Part shown: piece after piece, positions 58,299 through 64,000 of the stretch
Numbering within the stretch: the stretch's first letter is position 1
Layout: each line of letters begins with the position of its first letter
NCBI RefSeq assembly: GCF_029626025.1
Contig: NZ_JARUBF010000001.1
Span: 4,682,001 to 4,746,000 of the forward strand
From: Solwaraspora sp. WMMD406
Lineage (GTDB): Bacteria; Actinomycetota; Actinomycetes; Mycobacteriales; Micromonosporaceae
Direction: 5' to 3'
DNA length: 64,000 nt
The notes under the pieces: model-generated
Seen by the model: the letters and a program-made list of their open reading frames with translations, nothing else
The model's database searches: none
What the model was told of the DNA's origin: nothing
Made by a program: the position numbers and the translations under genes

Positions 58299-59654
58299 CT
58301 AGGGTGCCGCCGACACGACCTCGCCCGCCGATCCGTCCCGGCCCGCCGGTTCGCGTCGGGCTGGTCCGGCCCGATGGGCGGACGGCGACGGGTGCGACGG
58401 GGTCCGCCGCGCCGCCAGATAGAGCGGCGCGGCGGCGGCCAGCACCACGGCACCGACCAGCATCGCCAGACTGACCGACGTCGCGCCGGCGATTGCCAGC
58501 AACACCACCCCGCCGAGCGCGCCGGCCGGCTGCGCGACCATCGAGTTGAGCGAGACCACACTGGTCCGGTGCCGGCCGTCCACCTGCCGGTGCAGCAGAC
58601 CCAGATGTACGGGGTTCGACGCGCCGTGCACGGCGTAGCAGGCCAGATATGCCGCGACCACCCCGAACGGCCCGGCGAGCAACGCCATGCCGACCACCGT
58701 CGCCCCTTGGAGCAGGCGCAGCGCGGCAGCGGTCAGCGGCGCACCGATCCGCCGGCTGGCCATCGGCACCAGCGCCGCGCCGCCGGCCGACGCCAGCCAG
58801 GCGACGGCACCGACCGGGCCGAGCAGCGCCGCCGCGTTGTCGGCATCGCCGGTCACCTCGGCCAGGCGTACCGGCATCAGCGTCTCGAACGAGATCATGC
58901 CGAAACCCCAGAACAGCTCGACCGAGACCAAGGCGACCAGGATCCGGGAGCGGCGCAGCAGCCGCAGTGCGCCGAGCACCACGGTCGGTACCTGCCGGAC
59001 CGACGTACCGAACGACGACAAGCCGGCCGGCTGTCCCCCAGCGACGGACGCCCCGGCCGCCGGCCGGGCCTCGACCAGCAGCCATGCCAGGCCGACGAGG
59101 CCGACGACCTGCAGCAGCCCGGCGACCACCACCGGTCCGGTCAACGCGCTGACCGGACCGACCGGCCCGAGAGCCACCAGAGCGCCGGCGGCCAGCGCAC
59201 CGGCGGCGATCGCCACACCGGCCACCACGCCGCCGTGGCTCAGGCCGTCCTCGTACCGCGCGTCCGGGTCGGCGGCCAGCGTCGCGTCGACGTACCAGGA
59301 CTCCAGTGGCCCGCTTTCCAACGCTCGGTAGACACCCTGCAGGAGCAGCACGGCGACGAACAGGCCGAACGAGTCGGCGACCACGAGCACCGTCAGCGAC
59401 GCCAGGTTGGCCAGGGCCGCGCCGACCAGCACCGGCTTACGGCCGACCGCGTCCGCCAGGCCGCCGGTCGGCAACTCCAGCAGCAGTACGGTGAACCCTT
59501 GGAACGCGACGACCAGGCCGATCTGGGCCAGGGTGAGCCCGCGTTCCAGCATCAGTAGCACCATGACCGGGATCAGTAGCCCGGTGGGCGCCCACCGCAG
59601 TGCGTGCAGGACCAGGTAGCGCTGGTGGACCTGGCCGGCGGTCAGCGTGGTCAC
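58299..59654 (-). CDS. MFS transporter under HTH-regulator control
   Basis: 451 aa, about twelve transmembrane helices. Motif A-like [20 protein letters not shown] between TM2 and TM3, and YRALESGPLESWYVDATLAA in the region after TM4 that is typical of a drug/unknown-substrate MFS subgroup in actinobacteria. The C-terminal ~40 residues are hydrophilic (HPSPSAHRAGPARREPAGRD). ATG/GTG start shares four bases with the stop of the upstream HTH regulator, so the two are cotranslated and the regulator probably controls the transporter. Substrate not inferable; multidrug or metabolite export is likely. Confidence 0.9.
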   Translation of the reverse strand: MTTLTAGQVHQRYLVLHALRWAPTGLLIPVMVLLMLERGLTLAQIGLVVAFQGFTVLLLELPTGGLADAVGRKPVLVGAALANLASLTVLVVADSFGLFVAVLLLQGVYRALESGPLESWYVDATLAADPDARYEDGLSHGGVVAGVAIAAGALAAGALVALGPVGPVSALTGPVVVAGLLQVVGLVGLAWLLVEARPAAGASVAGGQPAGLSSFGTSVRQVPTVVLGALRLLRRSRILVALVSVELFWGFGMISFETLMPVRLAEVTGDADNAAALLGPVGAVAWLASAGGAALVPMASRRIGAPLTAAALRLLQGATVVGMALLAGPFGVVAAYLACYAVHGASNPVHLGLLHRQVDGRHRTSVVSLNSMVAQPAGALGGVVLLAIAGATSVSLAMLVGAVVLAAAAPLYLAARRTPSHPSPSAHRAGPARREPAGRDGSAGEVVSAAP

Positions 59655-60340
59655 GGCTCGTCCCCCGCCGGCCCGCCCCGCTCGCCCAGGTCACCGGAGA
59701 CGTCCGGCCCGCCCCGTTCGCCCGAGGTGTCCGGCTCGTCACCGCCGTCGCCGCCGTCATCCGTGCCGCCCTTGACGACCCGGGGGAAGGCGTACCGGTA
59801 GAGCAGCACCTGCTCGGCCTGCCCATCGCCGGGACCGGGGTCGGTGCGGTAGCGCTCGACGACCGCTTCGATGTCGGTGTTGAGTCGCCGCAACTGGTCG
59901 GCGGTGAGGGTCAGCCGGGTGTCGGAGTAGTCGGCCGCCTCGCGCCATTGGGCCGAGTAGCCGTCGCGGGCGGTGTGCCAGTCCTCGGCGTGCTGGACGA
60001 ACACTTGCAAAAAATAGCTGTTGAGCCAGTCGGCGGCCGCACGGGCGTCCGGGTCGGCGTCGAAGGCCGTGTTGTGCCAGGCGGTGACCTGGTGCACCGA
60101 CCGCCACCAGCGTTCCCGGCCGGTGCCCTTGGCAGGTTCTTCCCGTACCAGCCCGGCGTCGGCGAGCTTGCGCAGGTGGTAGCTGGTGGCGCCGGTGTTG
60201 GTGCCCAGCTCGCGGGCCAGGGCGGTGGCGGTCGCCGGGCCGTCCAGGCGCAGCGCGCCCAGCAGCCGCAGCCGCAGCGGGTGGGCCAGGGTGCGGACCT
60301 GGTCACCGGTGAGCCAGACCGTCGACAGTTGCTCGTCCAT
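59651..60340 (-). CDS. ArsR-type winged-helix regulator
   Basis: 229 aa. Winged HTH at residues 10-80: RTLAHPLRLRLLGALRLDGP, ATALARELGTNTGATSYHLR (recognition helix) and KLADAGLVREEPAKGTGRER (wing). No CxC metal motif, so not a metal sensor; the ~110-residue helical domain after it resembles the effector part seen in ArsR-like regulators next to MFS genes. The last ~40 residues are a repetitive Gly/Asp/Glu tail. The codons for YFLQVF near residue 113 are strikingly A+T-rich. The start lies 4 bp from a periodic TGCA array that is probably its operator. Confidence 0.92.
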   Translation of the reverse strand: MDEQLSTVWLTGDQVRTLAHPLRLRLLGALRLDGPATATALARELGTNTGATSYHLRKLADAGLVREEPAKGTGRERWWRSVHQVTAWHNTAFDADPDARAAADWLNSYFLQVFVQHAEDWHTARDGYSAQWREAADYSDTRLTLTADQLRRLNTDIEAVVERYRTDPGPGDGQAEQVLLYRYAFPRVVKGGTDDGGDGGDEPDTSGERGGPDVSGDLGERGGPAGDEP

Positions 60341-60344
60341 GTTG

Positions 60345-60413
60345 TGCAGACTAACTATGCAAAGGAAGTGTGCACAACTTCTTTGCAGAGAACCTGTGCA
60401 AAGAAGTTGTGCA
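60345..60413. promoter_or_regulatory. Six TGCA boxes at exact 13-bp spacing; probable operator
   Basis: TGCA starts at 60345, 60358, 60371, 60384, 60397 and 60410. Between 60371 and 60413 two of the 17-bp units form a perfect inverted repeat (TGCACAACTTCTTTGCA and TGCAAAGAAGTTGTGCA, 9-bp spacer); 60358-60374 (TGCAAAGGAAGTGTGCA) is a close third. The array fills the 5' region of the HTH-MFS operon to within 5 bp of the start codon and must overlap its promoter. Autoregulation by the encoded winged-helix protein is the natural inference. Confidence 0.85.
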
Positions 60414-60440
60414 TCTCGGTCGGCGGAGCCGGAGACACCG

Positions 60441-60474
60441 GTGGGCCCGGGTGCGTGTACGCACCCGGGCCCAC
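60441..60474 (-). terminator. aspS terminator hairpin
   Basis: GTGGGCCCGGGTGCGT (60441-60456), two bases, then its exact complement (60459-60474). A 16-bp perfect stem 24 bp past the aspS stop, insulating it from the HTH-MFS operon. Confidence 0.9.
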
Positions 60475-60497
60475 CCGCTCAACCGCGAATCAGCAGA

Positions 60498-62318
<1,821 letters not shown>

Positions 62319-62451
62319 GGCACGGAACTCCTCATCGCGGGTACGGACTGCATCCCGCATTGTGTCAGCCCGTCCGGTGGGCGTCCGCGCCGATCCCGGC
62401 CGGCCGGCATACCATCACCGGGCCTGCCACCCTGGTGTCCGCGGAGTCGCC

Positions 62452-63705
62452 ATGCTGCTGTTGAGTTTCGCCGCCGTACTGCTGCTCGCCGTGCTGCTGT
62501 CGGCGCTGGCGCATCGGACGATCCTGTCCACGGCGGCGCTGTTCCTGGTGGCCGGCTTCCTGCTCGGGCCGGAAACCACCGGTGTGTTGGACGTGGGTGC
62601 CGACTCGTCGATCGTCAACACCCTGGCCGAGCTGGCGCTGTTCGCCGTCCTGTTCACCGACGGCATGCGGGTCGGCTGGCAGGATCTGCGCTCGGCCTGG
62701 CGGCTGCCTGGCCGGGCCCTGGGCTGGGGACTGCCGCTCACCCTGGTGATCACCGCGCTGCTGGCCCACTACGTCGCCGGACTGGGCTGGGCCGAGTCCC
62801 TGCTGATCGGCGCCGTGCTGGCCCCGACCGACCCGGTGTTCGCCGCCGCGCTGGTCGGCAACGAGAAGGTGCCGTACCGGCTGCGGCATCTGCTCAACGT
62901 CGAGTCCGGGGTCAACGACGGCCTCGCGCTGCCGTTCGTGATCCTGTTCTTGGCGATCGCCACCGGCTCCGGTGACCTGCACCTCGACGAACTGGCCACC
63001 GAACTCGCCGTCGGCCTGGTCATCGGGGTCGCCGTACCGGCGGCCGCCATTGCCCTGGAACGGACCCGGTGGTTCGCCGCGTCGGCCCTGTACGCGCCGC
63101 TCAACGGGGTGGCCATCGGACTGCTGGTGCTGGCGCTCGGCCAGGCCACCCACGGCAACCTGTTCCTGGCCGCGTTCGCCGCCGGCAGCACCATCGCCAC
63201 CTTCGGCCCCCGTCAGCGGGCGGCCTTCGAACACTTCGGCGAAACCGTCTCCGAGCTGTTGAAGCTGGCCGCGCTGCTGGTCTTCGGCGCGCTGATCTCG
63301 ATCGAGTTCCTCGGCGAGATCTCCTGGCCGGGATGGGTCTTCGCGGTGCTGGCCATCTTCGTCGCCCGGCCGGTGGCGCTGGCGATCGCGTTCCTGCGCT
63401 CCGGGCTCGCGCCCCGGGAACAGGCGGCGGCCATGTGGTTCGGCCCGAAGGGCTTCGCCTCGGTGGTGTACGGCCTGATCGTGCTCAAGTCCGGGATCGA
63501 CGCCGCCGACGAGGTGTTCCACCTGGTCGCCCTGACCATCGTGCTCTCCATCCTGCTGCACTCGTCGACCGACGTGGTGATCGCCAACGCCTTCGACGAC
63601 GAACGGGACACCCCGGCCTGGCACGAGCGCTTCCGCCGTACCCGTACCACGCCCGACCCGCCGACGCCTGAAGCCACTCACCCGGACGGGGGCCATCCGA
63701 GCTGA
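62452..63705 (+). CDS. Cation:proton antiporter, CPA1 (NhaP-type)
   Basis: 417 aa from ATG 62452. About twelve transmembrane helices. Transport-core motifs: GAVLAPTDPVFAAALVG (TM5, essential Asp of the TDP motif) and LLNVESGVNDGLALPFVILF (TM6, ND pair), AFAAGSTIATFGPRQRAAFE and WFGPKGFASVVYGLIVLKSG (GPKG, TM10 Arg/Lys region). Exchanges Na+ or K+ for H+ in pH and salt homeostasis. A hydrophilic C-terminal tail (about 385-417) lacks a RCK/UspA domain. Divergent from aspS. Confidence 0.92.
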   Translation: MLLLSFAAVLLLAVLLSALAHRTILSTAALFLVAGFLLGPETTGVLDVGADSSIVNTLAELALFAVLFTDGMRVGWQDLRSAWRLPGRALGWGLPLTLVITALLAHYVAGLGWAESLLIGAVLAPTDPVFAAALVGNEKVPYRLRHLLNVESGVNDGLALPFVILFLAIATGSGDLHLDELATELAVGLVIGVAVPAAAIALERTRWFAASALYAPLNGVAIGLLVLALGQATHGNLFLAAFAAGSTIATFGPRQRAAFEHFGETVSELLKLAALLVFGALISIEFLGEISWPGWVFAVLAIFVARPVALAIAFLRSGLAPREQAAAMWFGPKGFASVVYGLIVLKSGIDAADEVFHLVALTIVLSILLHSSTDVVIANAFDDERDTPAWHERFRRTRTTPDPPTPEATHPDGGHPS

Positions 63706-63719
63706 CGTCGAATGGCCCC
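63689..63719. terminator. Hairpin at the antiporter 3' end
   Basis: GGGGCCAT (63689-63696) pairs with ATGGCCCC (63712-63719); the antiporter stop codon lies in the loop. It also lies downstream of the convergent gene ending at 63731. Confidence 0.5.
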
Positions 63720-63730
63720 GTCGCAGGCCC

Positions 63731-64000
63731 TCACCCCGGGATCTTCCATGCGTCCATGCGCAGGCTGACGTCCCCGTCAGGGGAGTCCCCGGTGATTTCC
63801 AACAGCACGACAAGCTGTGCCCTGCCCGAGTTGACGGCTGCGGCACGGCTCGTCCAGAGGCAGAGCACCACACCTTGCTGCACCGGCACCTGCGCCTCGG
63901 CGCCGAGCGGGGCCATGCGGATCTGTTCCGAGCAGTCATGCGGAGTGAGCCCTGGTCCGTCGACCTTGCTGCCGCGTACGTCCCGGCCGAGCACCAGGTT
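63731..64000 (-). CDS. C-terminal part of an unidentified protein (runs off the window)
   Basis: The frame is open to the window edge; the visible 89 residues are the C-terminus. Sequence is beta-rich with charged turns (GLTPHDCSEQIRMAP, QVPVQQGVVLCLWTS, AQLVVLLEITGDSPDGDVSL, RMDAWKIPG). The DGDVSLRMDAW end and HDCSEQI could belong to an extracellular or effector beta-sandwich domain, but I do not recognise the family. The GTG at 63994 is probably not the true start. Confidence 0.6.
   Translation of the reverse strand, partial: NLVLGRDVRGSKVDGPGLTPHDCSEQIRMAPLGAEAQVPVQQGVVLCLWTSRAAAVNSGRAQLVVLLEITGDSPDGDVSLRMDAWKIPG

Overview
The window is high-GC DNA from an actinomycete, most likely family Micromonosporaceae (Micromonospora/Salinispora relatives). 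Supporting signs are many GTG and TTG starts, 4-bp ATGA/GTGA stop-start overlaps, BldD, the actinobacterial-type integration host factor, mycobacterial-type PyrF and a helicase-dead PriA. Gene names rest on recognised family motifs; no database search was possible.

Left third (1-20.6 kb), accessory and partly decaying. At the left edge are a two-helix membrane protein with a SAVED-like C-terminus and a truncated ORF carrying a CRISPR RAMP-like N-terminal motif. Then come a pRiA4b ORF-3 family protein, an LppX-like lipoprotein, a long-form DapF, a secreted S8 protease with a P-domain, a SWIM/DUF6493 fusion pseudogene and a lone CBM2 protein. A translationally coupled operon follows: tandem TcmI cyclase, P450, ABM protein and ABM-ABM-FAD oxygenase. 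It looks like aromatic polyketide tailoring, but no ketosynthase is present. A GH36 alpha-galactosidase follows with only the 3' scrap of a sugar-binding protein upstream. Two secreted proteins close the region.

Middle (20.6-41.8 kb), housekeeping on the minus strand. In transcription order: pyrR-pyrB-(33-aa ORF)-pyrC-carA-carB-pyrD-bioA-pyrF-mihF-gmk-rpoZ-coaBC-metK-priA-def-fmt-rsmB. This makes UMP and links it to nucleotide, CoA and SAM synthesis and to translation initiation. A PyrR-binding hairpin lies just upstream of the pyrR Shine-Dalgarno. bldD is divergent from pyrR.

Right third (41.8-64 kb). Minus strand in transcription order: aspS; HTH regulator-MFS; a small membrane protein; rarA; a Pro-rich membrane protein; two small membrane proteins; alaS-ruvX-mltG-aroE; then aroC-aroK-aroB-aroQ-efp-nusB. 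A frameshifted drug-efflux MFS gene on the plus strand splits aroE from aroC. A CPA1 antiporter and a truncated gene end the window.

Points most worth a second look: the 13-bp-phased TGCA array in front of the HTH-MFS operon, the possible RAMP/SAVED remnant, the PKS-less tailoring operon, the PyrR leader and 33-aa coupled ORF, and in-frame short tandem duplications clustered at gene ends.
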